The notes under the pieces: model-generated
Databases searched by the model: none
Seen by the model: the letters and a program-made list of their open reading frames with translations, nothing else
Told to the model about the DNA's origin: nothing
In this document: one piece after another, positions 50,824 to 59,678 of the stretch
How the letters are laid out: every line of letters starts with the position of its first letter
Numbering within the stretch: position 1 is the first letter of the stretch
Program-made: the position numbers and the translations under genes
Assembly (NCBI GenBank): GCA_035295125.1
Contig: DATGJP010000095.1
Location: 310,001-374,000 of the forward strand
DNA length: 64,000 nt
Origin: JAICMB01 sp035295125
GTDB taxonomy: Bacteria; Acidobacteriota; Terriglobia; Bryobacterales; Bryobacteraceae
Reading direction: 5' to 3'

Positions 50824-52236
50824 TCAGGGCGACAAACGGTAGATCACCGTTCCCGCCGTTCGTCCCACCTCGCGATACCCGAGCAACCAGGACCGTAAAT
50901 CCACATAATTTGTGATCGCCAGCCGCGGATTATAAACACCGAGGCCATCGACAATGTACGTCGGGTGCGTTCGAATCAGCTTCTGACGATTCTGGTCCGC
51001 AAGCTTCGGATCGAGAACCTCGGTTTGCGTCAAATGGCGATCGGCGATCACACCGGTCAGCGGTTGCGAATCCAGAAACGGCGTGCCGGCGGGCATTCTG
51101 GTCAGGGCGAAAACATCGGGCCGATAGCCCCAAACCATCAGACTGCCGTCACGACCCAGCATCGCCGCCGCGGCGGCGCTGTCCTGGCTCATCGCAAGAT
51201 CGGACCAGGTATGCGGCCGGTGGTGCAACAGATCGCCCGCAAGCTCGACGTAACGAGGCCCAAAGCGAATTAGCGGAATCAACAGGAGTGCGACGAGCGC
51301 CACGCGAGCGCGCCCCAGCAGCACATAACCCCGCGCCGCCATCATAGCGATCGGCGGCAGCAGAGCGAAATAATACCGGGGAAAGAATCGCCACCCCGCC
51401 ATCACCGCTCCAAACATAATCAGCACCCAAACTGCATACCGCTTAGCGCCAATGGATCGCTCCCGCCAGAGATACCAGGCCGCGCCGGCAACCAGCGCAA
51501 TCTGAAACCCCGCCCAGTTGAGCGTGCGCTCGATGCCTTCCAGCAGCGGGTTGGCGGCCAGGGGATGGGTGGAATACATCATGCCCCATTTCCACACCTG
51601 GTCCAAATAGGGACGCCCAAACCATGCAATTGCGGCAATGTTAGGCAGCAGCAAGCCCAGCAGCAGCCGGGCCATCATACGCGGCCGGGTCCACAGCAGG
51701 CAAGCGACAAGAATGTAAGCGGCTTTCGGATTGACAAGTATCCCGACGCCCGCCACCACTCCGCTCCAGAACGCGCGCCCCCGCCACGCCAGGTAGACCG
51801 CGGCCAGATGCGGAAGAATCATGATGAGATCGGGGGCCAGAGCTATGACCGCGGACGGTATGCCGAAGATCAGAAAGAATCCGAGGAGTCCCGCCGCTAC
51901 CAGACCCTCCCGCTCGCTCCACACATCGCGGGCAAAAAAGAATGTAAGAAGGCAACACAGCCACACAAACACGGCTCCAGCCACGCGCAATGGCAGCCCG
52001 ACTTGTGCGCCCCACAACACGTAGAGATAGGGCGAAACCGGCGGTTTATCGAACCAGAAATCGTGATAGAGCTGCTTGCCGTCGAGGATTTGTATCGCCG
52101 CCGCGGCGGGGTAGCCCTCCTCCACCCACACGATATCGAGATGGCAGAGCCGCGAAGCTAGCAGCCCCAGGAAGAGCAGCGCGAGAACGACTTCACGCTT
52201 GTACCGCAGATGCGGTCTTCTCCAGCAGACGCTCAA
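50824..52236 (-). CDS. Polytopic membrane protein, PMT/ArnT-like glycosyltransferase
   Basis: About 470 residues from the TTG at 52236, which overlaps the end of galU by 44 bases; a longer TTG start at 52281 is possible. Roughly ten helices, with a first external loop VEEGYPAAAAIQILDGKQLY then HDFWFDKPP, the dolichyl/polyprenyl-phosphate-sugar mannosyltransferase (PMT_2) type loop containing the catalytic-type acidic pair. A soluble C-terminal portion follows ~345. Overlap with galU suggests co-transcription, so a UDP-glucose-derived lipid-linked sugar could be the donor. Confidence 0.78.
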   Translation of the reverse strand: MSVCWRRPHLRYKREVVLALLFLGLLASRLCHLDIVWVEEGYPAAAAIQILDGKQLYHDFWFDKPPVSPYLYVLWGAQVGLPLRVAGAVFVWLCCLLTFFFARDVWSEREGLVAAGLLGFFLIFGIPSAVIALAPDLIMILPHLAAVYLAWRGRAFWSGVVAGVGILVNPKAAYILVACLLWTRPRMMARLLLGLLLPNIAAIAWFGRPYLDQVWKWGMMYSTHPLAANPLLEGIERTLNWAGFQIALVAGAAWYLWRERSIGAKRYAVWVLIMFGAVMAGWRFFPRYYFALLPPIAMMAARGYVLLGRARVALVALLLIPLIRFGPRYVELAGDLLHHRPHTWSDLAMSQDSAAAAAMLGRDGSLMVWGYRPDVFALTRMPAGTPFLDSQPLTGVIADRHLTQTEVLDPKLADQNRQKLIRTHPTYIVDGLGVYNPRLAITNYVDLRSWLLGYREVGRTAGTVIYRLSP

Positions 52237-53092
52237 TAGTGGCGCGGAACTCCCGTCCGTGCACCGGATCGGCAAGAGCAAACTCTACGAACGTCTCGAA
52301 ATAGCTCGGGAAATTCCCGATATCGTAGCGTTTTTCGCTAGCCGGAAGCTTAAACGCAAGCACGCGGCGACCCTCTTCACACATGTGCTGAATGGCATCG
52401 GTGAGTTGGATTTCACCGCGGTGATCGGGATCGACACGGCGAATCATGTCGAAAATCAATGGCGAGAAGACGTAACGACCGGCAATCGCGAGGCGGCTCG
52501 GTGCGTTCTCGGGACGCGGTTTCTCGACGACATTCACAACCCGCAGAGTGTCTCCGCTGTCCTCCACTTTCACGATTCCGTAATGCGCCGTTTGCTCCAG
52601 CGGAACCTCTTCCACGGCAATGACGCAGCTCGCGTGCCGCGATTCGAAGAGTTCGGCCATGCCGAGAACGGCCTTCGATTTCGCGTGCAGACCGAGGATC
52701 GAATCGCCAAGCGCGACCACGAACGGCTGTTCGCCTGCAAAGTTCTCGCCACACAGGATAGCGTCGCCCAGTCCTTTTTGGACTCGCTGTCGCGTATAGA
52801 AGAAATGAGCGCCGTGATTTTCGAATTCCAGGTCGTCCATCAGGTCCTGCTTGTGGTTCGCCGTGAGAGTGCGAACCAACTCGGGATCGGTGTCGAAATG
52901 GTTTTCGATCGATGTCTTATTGCGGCCGGTGACGAACAGAATCTGGTCGATTCGATTCGCGATCAGCTCCTCGGCGACATATTGAACGATCGGTTTGCGG
53001 GCAACGGGAAGCATTTCCTTGGGTTGCGATTTGGTGGCGGGCAAGAGACGGGTTCCATGCCCGGCTACCGGAACAATAGCGCTTCGGATCAC
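52193..53092 (-). CDS. galU: UTP-glucose-1-phosphate uridylyltransferase
   Basis: Makes UDP-glucose from UTP and glucose-1-phosphate. 299 residues from the GTG at 53092, giving MIRSAIVPVAGHGTRLLPAT, which matches the family N-terminus; an upstream GTG at 53134 would overlap the divergent gene and leave no promoter. Signatures: GHGTRLLPATKSQPKEMLP (nucleotide loop), QKGLGDAILCGENF, and YDIGNFPSYFETFVEFAL at the end. TATAGT at 53108-53103 on the minus strand is a candidate -10 box. Confidence 0.93.
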   Translation of the reverse strand: MIRSAIVPVAGHGTRLLPATKSQPKEMLPVARKPIVQYVAEELIANRIDQILFVTGRNKTSIENHFDTDPELVRTLTANHKQDLMDDLEFENHGAHFFYTRQRVQKGLGDAILCGENFAGEQPFVVALGDSILGLHAKSKAVLGMAELFESRHASCVIAVEEVPLEQTAHYGIVKVEDSGDTLRVVNVVEKPRPENAPSRLAIAGRYVFSPLIFDMIRRVDPDHRGEIQLTDAIQHMCEEGRRVLAFKLPASEKRYDIGNFPSYFETFVEFALADPVHGREFRATIERLLEKTASAVQA

Positions 53093-53128
53093 TTGTTTGA
53101 CTATATCAATGTTGTACTCTCGTACTGA

Positions 53129-53857
53129 ATGCACCGACGATCGTTTTTAGGAGCGGCTTCGCTGATGGCTTTTTACGGGCAGGCGAAGGCCGCGGCGAAG
53201 AACGCCATCATTGAGCTGCGGTACATACGCATGCGGACCAGCGTCGACAACCCCATGCAGCGGGTGAGCGATTTCTTGGAACATACGGCCGCGCCTGCTC
53301 TGAAGAAAGCCGGCGCCGGGCCTACGGGGTTTTTCGCGAGCGTAATCGCTCCGGAGAGCCCGTTCATCCTCATGGTTACGAGCTTTCCGGATCTTGAGTC
53401 GGTAGAAGCGATGCGGTCGGCCATGCCGGCTGACGGCGAAGCACGCGTGGAGTCTTCGCTTCTTCGCGCCTTCGACGGGATGCCTGCGGTAGAACCTCCG
53501 CCTACCGATGCAAAGCGGCCTGCACGAGTATTTGAACTGCGGATGTACGAGTCGAACAATGCCACTACTCTGGCTCGCAAGGTCAAGATGTTCAACGACG
53601 GAGAGATCGGGATTTTCAAACGACTCGGAATGCTGCCGGTCTTCTACGGGGAGACCATCGTTGGCGCTAAAATGCCCAACCTGGTATACATGCTGTCATT
53701 TGACGACCTGGCTTCGCGCGATCGGCTCTGGCGCGCATTTGGCGCGGATCCCGAATGGCAAAAGCTTCGTTCACAACCCGGCTTTAGCGACGCTGAGATC
53801 GTGTCCAATATCAGCAATGCGATTTTGCGGCCCCTGTCGTTCTCGTCCATTCGCTAG
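53129..53857 (+). CDS. NIPSNAP-family protein with Tat-like signal
   Basis: 242 residues. MHRRSFLGAASLMAFYG is a twin-arginine-like signal. The rest is two ferredoxin-like alpha/beta modules, ~25-115 (AIIELRYIRMRTS) and ~135-235 (RVFELRMYESNNATTLARKV, then FYGETIVGAKMPNLVYMLSF and DRLWRAFGADPEW), the second being the NIPSNAP domain. Biochemical activity of the family is unknown. The ATG lies 37 bases from the galU start on the opposite strand. Confidence 0.88.
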   Translation: MHRRSFLGAASLMAFYGQAKAAAKNAIIELRYIRMRTSVDNPMQRVSDFLEHTAAPALKKAGAGPTGFFASVIAPESPFILMVTSFPDLESVEAMRSAMPADGEARVESSLLRAFDGMPAVEPPPTDAKRPARVFELRMYESNNATTLARKVKMFNDGEIGIFKRLGMLPVFYGETIVGAKMPNLVYMLSFDDLASRDRLWRAFGADPEWQKLRSQPGFSDAEIVSNISNAILRPLSFSSIR

Positions 53858-53863
53858 GAGTTG

Positions 53864-53891
53864 TTGACAACCCTTGGGCACGGTGTAAACT
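53864..53891 (+). promoter_or_regulatory. Orphan sigma70-like promoter
   Basis: TTGACA (53864-53869), 16 bases, TAAACT (53886-53891). It faces right, 7 bases after the NIPSNAP stop, and would transcribe the palindromic repeat at 53908-53943 and then run antisense to the 53991-54437 gene. No convincing gene follows on the plus strand until 54579. Confidence 0.4.
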
Positions 53892-53907
53892 TGTCGTGCC
53901 GCGCGTT

Positions 53908-53943
53908 GAAGGGTGGAGCAGGCATTCAGCCTGCCTTTGGAAG
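53908..53943. repeat. Palindromic repeat family member
   Basis: GAAGGGTGGAGCAGGC, a short loop, then GCCTGCCTTTGGAAG. The outer flanks match the 50684-50720 copy, while the stem interior differs, as expected of a mobile or amplified short repeat. Confidence 0.75.
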
Positions 53944-53990
53944 TCATCGAGAAAGGACAGGCGAAACCACGTGTCGTTTTCCCCTGGCAG

Positions 53991-54437
53991 CTAACGATCA
54001 GCTCCAATCTCATAGGACGTTACCCGCCCCATCCAGGCCCGCTCGAACGACTTCACCTCGCCGTCCGCCATGCTGTCAATCAGGTAAGTCCCTTCGCCTT
54101 TTCGTCCCACATCATCGTGGACCACAAATCGCAGCCGGACATTCTTTAGCTGTTCTCCGCATCCGTTTCGCGCCATGCCTCTCATCACCGTCGAGAGTTC
54201 CGGGGTTTGGGTCTTGCTCGGCACTGGAATTCCTCCGCCCAGATCACGAACGTAGTACTCGCTCAAGTCCAGCGAGATTCCGTAGGTCTCCACGCACCCC
54301 AGCCGTTTCGATGTGGCAGGTCTGCCGCCGGAGCCCGGGCCGACGACCCCCGCCACGCGAGAGAACTGCGACATGGCAAAGAGCATGAAGAGCACGGCGG
54401 GCAGTGTAGCCACCCATAGCGGGAACCGTCGCTTCAT
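53991..54437 (-). CDS. Hypothetical single-pass membrane/exported protein
   Basis: 148 residues from the ATG at 54437. The N-terminus MKRRFPLWVATLPAVLFMLF is a signal anchor. The mature part has beta strands (GISLDLSEYYVRDLGGG, VRLRFVVHDDVGRKGEGTYLI) and two Cys (in LGCVETYG and NGCGEQLKN). The layout recalls small immunoglobulin-like secreted domains, similar in type to FxLYD proteins, but I cannot assign a family. Isolated between two plus-strand transcription units. Confidence 0.68.
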   Translation of the reverse strand: MKRRFPLWVATLPAVLFMLFAMSQFSRVAGVVGPGSGGRPATSKRLGCVETYGISLDLSEYYVRDLGGGIPVPSKTQTPELSTVMRGMARNGCGEQLKNVRLRFVVHDDVGRKGEGTYLIDSMADGEVKSFERAWMGRVTSYEIGADR

Positions 54438-54578
54438 GCTCCACCATCGTCCAGAGTGGCCATAAAGATTATCGCTTCGAGACCGTTTATTACCTGATAC
54501 CGGCTCCCGGTGAAACACCGTAGGCAACGGGAACACGACGCTTGCTTTTATTTAACTATAGCGTTAATATTTAATTCC

Positions 54579-54977
54579 ATGAGTGAACAGCGAATTATCC
54601 CCTATCTCGCTTATGACGACGCCCCCGCCGCGATCACCTTCCTGTGCGAAGCCTTCGGATTCACAGAACGCTTCCGCATGCCGACGAAAGACGGCCGCAT
54701 CGGCCACGCCGAAGTCGCCTATCGCGACAACATCGTCATGCTCGCGTCCACCTGGCGCGTTGCGGGCGCAGCCAGCCCCCGCGATCTTGCTGGTGTTCAC
54801 ACGCAACTGCATTGCACCGTCGACGATGTCGACGCTCACTACGAACGCGCCCGCGAAGCCGGCGCCACCATCATCGGTGCACCGGCCGACCAGCCTCACG
54901 GCACGCGGATGTATCGCGCCGTGGACCCCGAAGGTCACCGCTGGATCTTCGGATCACCGATCGCCGCAAAGAAGTGA
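54579..54977 (+). CDS. VOC-superfamily (glyoxalase/PhnB-like) protein
   Basis: 132 residues from the ATG at 54579. Paired beta-alpha-beta modules of the vicinal-oxygen-chelate fold are visible: IIPYLAYDDAPAAITFLCEAFGF, GHAEVAYRDNIVML, LHCTVDDVDAHYERAREAGA and RAVDPEGHRWIFG. Metal ligands plausible at His and Glu in GHAEV and at the final Trp-neighbouring region. The ArsR gene follows after 2 bases, so it is the first of three co-transcribed genes. Substrate unknown. Confidence 0.88.
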   Translation: MSEQRIIPYLAYDDAPAAITFLCEAFGFTERFRMPTKDGRIGHAEVAYRDNIVMLASTWRVAGAASPRDLAGVHTQLHCTVDDVDAHYERAREAGATIIGAPADQPHGTRMYRAVDPEGHRWIFGSPIAAKK

Positions 54978-54979
54978 CC

Positions 54980-55333
54980 ATGCCTCGAACATCCGCAAGT
55001 GTGGACCGCACGCTCGCAGCACTCGCCGATCCCACGCGCCGCCGCGTTGTCGATCTGTTGCGCCTGCGTCCCCGCCCTGCCGGAGAGCTCGCCAGCGCCT
55101 GCCGCATGAGCCCTCCCGCCATGAGCCGGCACCTCCGGGTGCTGCGTTCCAAAGGCCTCGTCGAGGAGGAGCACACGCAACCTCAAGACACCCGGCTTCG
55201 TATTTATCGACTCCGGCGCCGCCCCTTCACGGAATTGCAGCAATGGCTCCAGCAGGTCGAAGCGTTCTGGAGCGACCAACTCAGCGCGTTCAAAGCCCAG
55301 GCCGAGAATGCAGCGAAAGGAAGAACCGAGTGA
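54980..55333 (+). CDS. ArsR-family transcriptional regulator
   Basis: 117 residues from the ATG at 54980, 2 bases after the VOC stop. Winged helix: RTLAALADPTRRRVVDLLRL, then the recognition helix in AGELASACRMSPPAMSRHLR, and the wing VLRSKGLVEEE. There is no metal-binding ELCVCDL motif, so it is probably of the non-metal ArsR group commonly linked to SRPBCC/AHSA1 genes, as here. Its stop overlaps the next gene's GTG as GTGA. Confidence 0.92.
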   Translation: MPRTSASVDRTLAALADPTRRRVVDLLRLRPRPAGELASACRMSPPAMSRHLRVLRSKGLVEEEHTQPQDTRLRIYRLRRRPFTELQQWLQQVEAFWSDQLSAFKAQAENAAKGRTE

Positions 55334-55812
55334 AAGCTAATGAGACTGCTGTCGTGACAACCATTGTGGCCGTCGATCAAGCCACCGCCTTTTCAGTCTT
55401 TACAAACGACATTGGCGCCTGGTGGAAGCCGAAAGTGAAAGACCTGTTCAGCAAGAATCGCCGCGGCACGATGAAATTCGAGCCCGGCCCCACCGGGCGC
55501 CTCCTGGAGGTATATGCCGATGCTCCGGATCAGCCTTTCGAAGTCGGACGTGTCCTGGTTTGGCAGCCCCCCGAACGCCTTGTTTTCGAGTGGAAACAGG
55601 AGAACTTCAATCCCGGCGAATCCACCGAGGTCGAAGTTCGCTTCGAACCCGTAGCCCGCGGCACCCGCGTGACGCTGGAGCACCGCGGCTGGGACGCTTT
55701 GCCGCCCGGTCATCCCGCACGCCACGGCTATTCCGGCGATGCCTTCACCAGCATGATGGGCCTCCGCTGGGCCGACCTGCTCACGTCCTATCGCTCACGT
55801 AGCAGGGGTTGA
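55330..55812 (+). CDS. SRPBCC (AHSA1-type) domain protein
   Basis: 160 residues starting at GTG 55330, overlapping the ArsR stop by 4 bases. START/Bet v1-like fold: VAVDQATAFSVFTNDIGAWW at the start, FEVGRVLVWQPPERLVFEWK in the middle and TRVTLEHRGWDALP near the end. Binds a hydrophobic ligand; AHSA1-type proteins beside ArsR regulators are a recurrent pair. Together with the VOC gene this looks like a small ligand-responsive detoxification operon, but the ligand is unknown. Confidence 0.88.
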   Translation: MKANETAVVTTIVAVDQATAFSVFTNDIGAWWKPKVKDLFSKNRRGTMKFEPGPTGRLLEVYADAPDQPFEVGRVLVWQPPERLVFEWKQENFNPGESTEVEVRFEPVARGTRVTLEHRGWDALPPGHPARHGYSGDAFTSMMGLRWADLLTSYRSRSRG

Positions 55813-55837
55813 CATCTAACCCAAGCGGAAGCATACT
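55809..55837 (+). promoter_or_regulatory. Promoter of the PadR gene
   Basis: TTGACA (55809-55814), 17 bases, CATACT (55832-55837). The start would fall near 55844, two bases before the PadR ATG, so the transcript would be practically leaderless. The -35 overlaps the stop of the SRPBCC gene. Confidence 0.6.
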
Positions 55838-55843
55838 TGGGTT
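55818..55843. promoter_or_regulatory. Probable PadR operator
   Basis: Perfect inverted repeat AACCCAAG (55818-55825), 10 bases, CTTGGGTT (55836-55843), overlapping the promoter spacer and -10 box and ending 2 bases before the PadR start codon. The placement fits autorepression. Confidence 0.65.
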
Positions 55844-55845
55844 GA

Positions 55846-56202
55846 ATGTTGACCCGAGAAGAAAAAGACGGCGTCGCGCTCCTGCAAGGAACACTCGACC
55901 TCCTGATCCTCCGCATTTTGCTCTTCGGACCGCAGCACGGCCAGGGCATCGCGCGTGCCATCCAGGAACAGTCTGAGGACGTGCTCCTGGTGGACCATGG
56001 CGCTCTCTACCCGGCACTGCAACGCCTCGAAAAGCGCGGCTGGATTGCCGCCTCCTGGGGAGTGTCCTCAAACAACCGTAAAGCCCGTTTCTACACCCTG
56101 ACCAAGACTGGACGAAAGCAAGCGGTACAGGAAACCAGCCAGTGGCGCAAGCTCGCGCACGCAATCAGCCGGATCATTGGTCCGGAAACAGCGGAGGGAT
56201 AG
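55846..56202 (+). CDS. PadR-family repressor (acidobacterial permease-linked type)
   Basis: 118 residues. Winged helix with GTLDLLILRILLFGPQHGQGIARAI, DHGALYPALQRLEKRGWI (recognition helix and wing lead) and NNRKARFYTLTKTGRK, matching the acidobacterial PadR group that accompanies orphan permeases. The ATG at 55846 has no ribosome-binding site, consistent with a leaderless message. The permease gene starts 4 bases after its stop. Confidence 0.93.
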   Translation: MLTREEKDGVALLQGTLDLLILRILLFGPQHGQGIARAIQEQSEDVLLVDHGALYPALQRLEKRGWIAASWGVSSNNRKARFYTLTKTGRKQAVQETSQWRKLAHAISRIIGPETAEG

Positions 56203-56206
56203 CCCC

Positions 56207-58933
56207 GTGTTTAGCAGCAAGCGTAATTTCGACGATTTCTCTGAAGAGCTTCGCGCCCACATCGCGCTCGAGGCCGATCGCCTTCGTCAGGAGGGCCTCA
56301 GTGAAGAGGAGGCGTGGGCGGCCGCACGCCGCAACGTCGGAGACCGGATCAAAGCCGGGGAGCGCTTCTATGAGTCCACCCGCTGGATGTGGCTCGAGCA
56401 CCTGTCGCAGGATCTGCGCTACGCCTTCCGCCAGCTCTTCAAGAATAAGGCCTTCACCTTCGTGGTGATCCTGACGCTCGCCCTCGGCATCGGCGCCAAT
56501 ACGGCCATCTTCAGCCTGATCCACGCGGTAATGCTCACGTCTCTGCCGGTTGCAAACCCACAGCAGCTATATCGCCTCGGCGCTGGACACAACTGCTGCG
56601 TGCTCAGTGGAACGCAGGGAAACTTCTCGATCTTTTCGTACTCGCTTTACAAACAGCTTCGCGATCACACGCCGGAATTCGAAGAACTGGCAGCCTTCCA
56701 GGCCGACATCCAGGCATGCGGCGTTCAACGCGCCGGCGATTCCGAACCGGCGCAGGCGTTCAAGGCTAATTTCGTATCTGGAAACTACTTCTCGACATTC
56801 GGTGTTCGCCCTGCAGCCGGACGCCTGATCTCGCCGTCGGATGACAACCCGCAAGCCCCCCGCATAGCCGTCCTGAGTTACCGCGCCTGGCAGCACTTCG
56901 GCCTCGACCCAACCCTCATCGGCTCCGCACTCACGATCGACGGAACAAGTGTGACAGTCGCGGGCGTGACGACGCCGGAGTTTTACGGTGAAACGCTCCG
57001 CGAAGACCCTCCGGAGCTCTGGATGCCCTTGTCGGCAGAGCCGGCAATCCGCGCCCAGAGTTCCCTGCTGGAGCGTCCCGATCAGTTCTGGCTTTACAGT
57101 ATTGGCCGTCTCAAACCCGGCTTTCAACCAGCCAATGTCGAGGCAGAGGTCAACGTCGAGTTACAGCAGTGGTTTGGAGCCGAGCTTGGTTCCAGGCTCA
57201 GTGCCAAAGAGCGAGCTAGCGCCGCAAGACAGCACATCCGAGTTGTCTCAGCGGCGGCCGGCGTGACGCGAATGCAGAAAGATTACGCCAATGCGCTCCG
57301 CGTCCTGATCGCCGCTTCCGCGCTGGTGCTGCTTATCGCCTGTGCAAACATTGCCAACCTTCTGCTGGCTCGTGGAACCGCCAGCCGCCTGCAGTCCTCC
57401 ATCCGCCTGGCCCTTGGCGCGGCGAGAAATCGCATCCTGCGGCAATCCTTGACCGAAAGTATTCTGCTGGCGCTCCTCGGCGGACTCGTGGGGCTTTTTG
57501 TCGCCGCCGTGGGCGCCAGCGCCATCGTGCTGCTCGCCTTCCGTGGTGCGCGATTCGTCCCCATCAATACCGACCCCTCGCTTCCGGTTCTCGGCTTCAC
57601 ATTTCTCCTGTCCCTGCTGACTGGCGTGATCTTCGGCGCCGCTCCCGCCTGGATCACAACACGTCTCGACCCCGCCGAAGCCTTGCGTGGCGCCAATCGT
57701 TCCACCGGCAACCGATCGACTTTGCCTCAACAATCGCTGGTTGTCCTCCAGGCGGCGCTCTCACTCATGTTGCTGGCCAGCGCGGGCTCTCTCACAGAAA
57801 GCCTGCGCAATCTCGAACACCAGCGCTTCGGCTTCGAAACACAAGGCCGCCTCAACGTGCGGGTGAATTCCGGCTTCAGCAGCTACTCTCCTGAACGCCT
57901 GGCTGCCTTGTATCGCCAGTTGCCGGATCGCCTGAGGCAAGTCCCCGGCGTGATGAGCGCCAGTTTCGCACTCTACAGCCCGATGCGCGGCTCCAACTGG
58001 AGCAGTGGCATCTCTATCGAAGGCCAAGCCGTCGCCGGCAGCCAGGCCGACCGTGCATGGGCTTCCTGGGATCGCGTTAGTCCCCGTTTCTTCGAAACCA
58101 TCGGAACCCCATTGGTTCGCGGCCGCCTTATCGACGAGCGGGATACACCCGCATCGCCGCGCATAGCGGTGATCAACCAGACCTTAGCGGATAAATACTT
58201 CAAGGACCAGAATCCGATCGGGCATCACCTCGGCATCGGGGGGCCGGAGAGCAGCAATGACTACGAAATCGTTGGAATTGCCGGCGATGCCAAGTTCACC
58301 GACGCGCGCGAGGAGCAATACCCGATGATCTTCCTGCCGTTTCTCCAGATGCGGCCCGACGATTGGTCGGACTCAGGCCGCGCGCGTTCGAATTTCCTGC
58401 AAGACATCCAGGTCCGCTACTCCGGAAATCCCCAGAACCTGGAGCCCGAGATACGAAAAGCGATAGCGAGCGTGGACAGCCACATCACCGTCCTACGTAT
58501 CGCGACCTTCGCCGATCAGCTCAGCATGAACTTCAACCAGGACCGGCTCCTCGCGCGCCTGACATCGCTCTTCAGCCTGGTTGCCCTGTTGCTCGCCTCC
58601 GTCGGCGTATACGGACTGATGGCCTATTCAGTCGCCCGGCGAACCACCGAAATCGGCCTGCGCATGGCTCTGGGAGCCGCCCGCGGGAACGTGGTCGGCC
58701 TGATCCTTCGCGGCGCCTCGATACAGGTGGGACTCGGCCTGCTGATCGGCATCCCCGCAGTCCTGGCGTCCGGTCGCTTCCTCGAGGCGCAACTCTACGG
58801 CATCAAGCCCAACAATCCGCTGATGCTCGCCGCCGCCACGCTGATCCTGGTCGTCTGCGCTCTGACCGCGGGTCTGATCCCGGCTTTCAGAGCTGCAGGT
58901 ATCGACCCGCTCCGCGCCCTCCGTTCTGAATAG
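56207..58933 (+). CDS. MacB/FtsX-type duplicated orphan permease (ADOP)
   Basis: 908 residues from the GTG at 56207 with GGAGGG 9 bases upstream. N-terminal cytoplasmic ~60 residues (FSEELRAHIALEADRLRQEG), then two copies of the MacB periplasmic-core plus FtsX membrane domain: helix ~85-105 (VVILTLALGIGANTAIF), core, three helices ~365-490; then a second core (~500-770) and three helices to the end (GLMAYSVARRTTEIGLRMALGA). It is the acidobacterial family that lacks an ATPase partner; none is nearby. Paralogues are typically numerous in these genomes. Function unproven; paired with a PadR repressor. Confidence 0.93.
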   Translation: MFSSKRNFDDFSEELRAHIALEADRLRQEGLSEEEAWAAARRNVGDRIKAGERFYESTRWMWLEHLSQDLRYAFRQLFKNKAFTFVVILTLALGIGANTAIFSLIHAVMLTSLPVANPQQLYRLGAGHNCCVLSGTQGNFSIFSYSLYKQLRDHTPEFEELAAFQADIQACGVQRAGDSEPAQAFKANFVSGNYFSTFGVRPAAGRLISPSDDNPQAPRIAVLSYRAWQHFGLDPTLIGSALTIDGTSVTVAGVTTPEFYGETLREDPPELWMPLSAEPAIRAQSSLLERPDQFWLYSIGRLKPGFQPANVEAEVNVELQQWFGAELGSRLSAKERASAARQHIRVVSAAAGVTRMQKDYANALRVLIAASALVLLIACANIANLLLARGTASRLQSSIRLALGAARNRILRQSLTESILLALLGGLVGLFVAAVGASAIVLLAFRGARFVPINTDPSLPVLGFTFLLSLLTGVIFGAAPAWITTRLDPAEALRGANRSTGNRSTLPQQSLVVLQAALSLMLLASAGSLTESLRNLEHQRFGFETQGRLNVRVNSGFSSYSPERLAALYRQLPDRLRQVPGVMSASFALYSPMRGSNWSSGISIEGQAVAGSQADRAWASWDRVSPRFFETIGTPLVRGRLIDERDTPASPRIAVINQTLADKYFKDQNPIGHHLGIGGPESSNDYEIVGIAGDAKFTDAREEQYPMIFLPFLQMRPDDWSDSGRARSNFLQDIQVRYSGNPQNLEPEIRKAIASVDSHITVLRIATFADQLSMNFNQDRLLARLTSLFSLVALLLASVGVYGLMAYSVARRTTEIGLRMALGAARGNVVGLILRGASIQVGLGLLIGIPAVLASGRFLEAQLYGIKPNNPLMLAAATLILVVCALTAGLIPAFRAAGIDPLRALRSE

Positions 58934-59159
58934 CGAATTTCGCCATTCCGGACGACGGCTGTCCGATCACCGAAACGGAACGGGTTGACACACATCTGGG
59001 AATCGTTACCACGCCGACTCATGCGTTACTTGCGGTTCCAGCAGACCTCGAAACCATAAAAATCAATAACTTGCAGAGATTGTAACGCTTTGGCCATACA
59101 TTTGCACTAGACAGGGTGGATCAAGAATTCGCTAGAGAGTGCCGAAGAGATAAACGACG
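58934..59159. other. Intergenic region, no gene seen
   Basis: 226 bases between the permease and STAS genes. CGGAC and GTCCG (58949-58953 and 58961-58965) could form a small hairpin after the permease gene. TTGACA at 58985 and TTGCAG at 59071 resemble -35 boxes but neither has a convincing partner at 16-18 bases. No dyad or ORF of note. Confidence 0.5.
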
Positions 59160-59678
59160 ATGACGCCAATAGCCAGTCTGCCGCATAACCGTTATTTCCT
59201 TGCGTCGAAAAACGTCATCGATTCCCTCAGCTCCAGTATCGCCTCCTTGTTGAAATTGAACCGGTCTCACATGTTACAACGCGAAAAAGAAGGCATCCAG
59301 ATCCTCGATCTAAAAGGAAACCTGTCTGTCGGGAAATCCGAGGTCGCTCTCCGTGACGCCATCGCAACGCTTGCCCAATCGGGGAATCCGAAAGTCATCA
59401 TCAATCTCGAATACGTCTCGAAAATCGACTCTGCCGGCTTGACCGCGCTGCTCGTCTCACAGGCCAAGATACGCCGCGCAGGAGGAGCCTTGAAACTCTT
59501 GCACTTGAAGGCAGCTCACCGGGATTTGCTGGCAATCACAGCCATGGAGACGGCGTTTGATTCCTTCGAGGATGAGCAGGACGCCATAAACAGCTTCTTC
59601 CCCGATCGCGCCATCAAGCATTACGACATCCTGGAGTTCGTCGCCAATCAGCAGGAGCCGCTGGCGTCAATGAAGTAG
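59160..59678 (+). CDS. STAS-domain anti-sigma-factor antagonist
   Basis: 172 residues from the ATG at 59160, or 135 from the Met at codon 38 (59271), where the conserved domain begins (MLQREKEGIQILDLKGNLSVG). The STAS fold is complete, with the phosphorylatable Ser91 in KIDSAGLTALL and LKLLHLKAAHRDLLAIT following. Such proteins bind a serine kinase/anti-sigma factor in partner switching. No kinase or PP2C phosphatase is in the window. The last 12 bases overlap the convergent FUSC gene. Confidence 0.87.
   Translation: MTPIASLPHNRYFLASKNVIDSLSSSIASLLKLNRSHMLQREKEGIQILDLKGNLSVGKSEVALRDAIATLAQSGNPKVIINLEYVSKIDSAGLTALLVSQAKIRRAGGALKLLHLKAAHRDLLAITAMETAFDSFEDEQDAINSFFPDRAIKHYDILEFVANQQEPLASMK

Noticed and set aside
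54583..55329. Upstream extension of the SRPBCC frame through the VOC and ArsR genes
   Set aside because: The translation is Ser/Pro/Arg-rich noise; GTG at 55330 with the GTGA overlap gives the conserved N-terminus.
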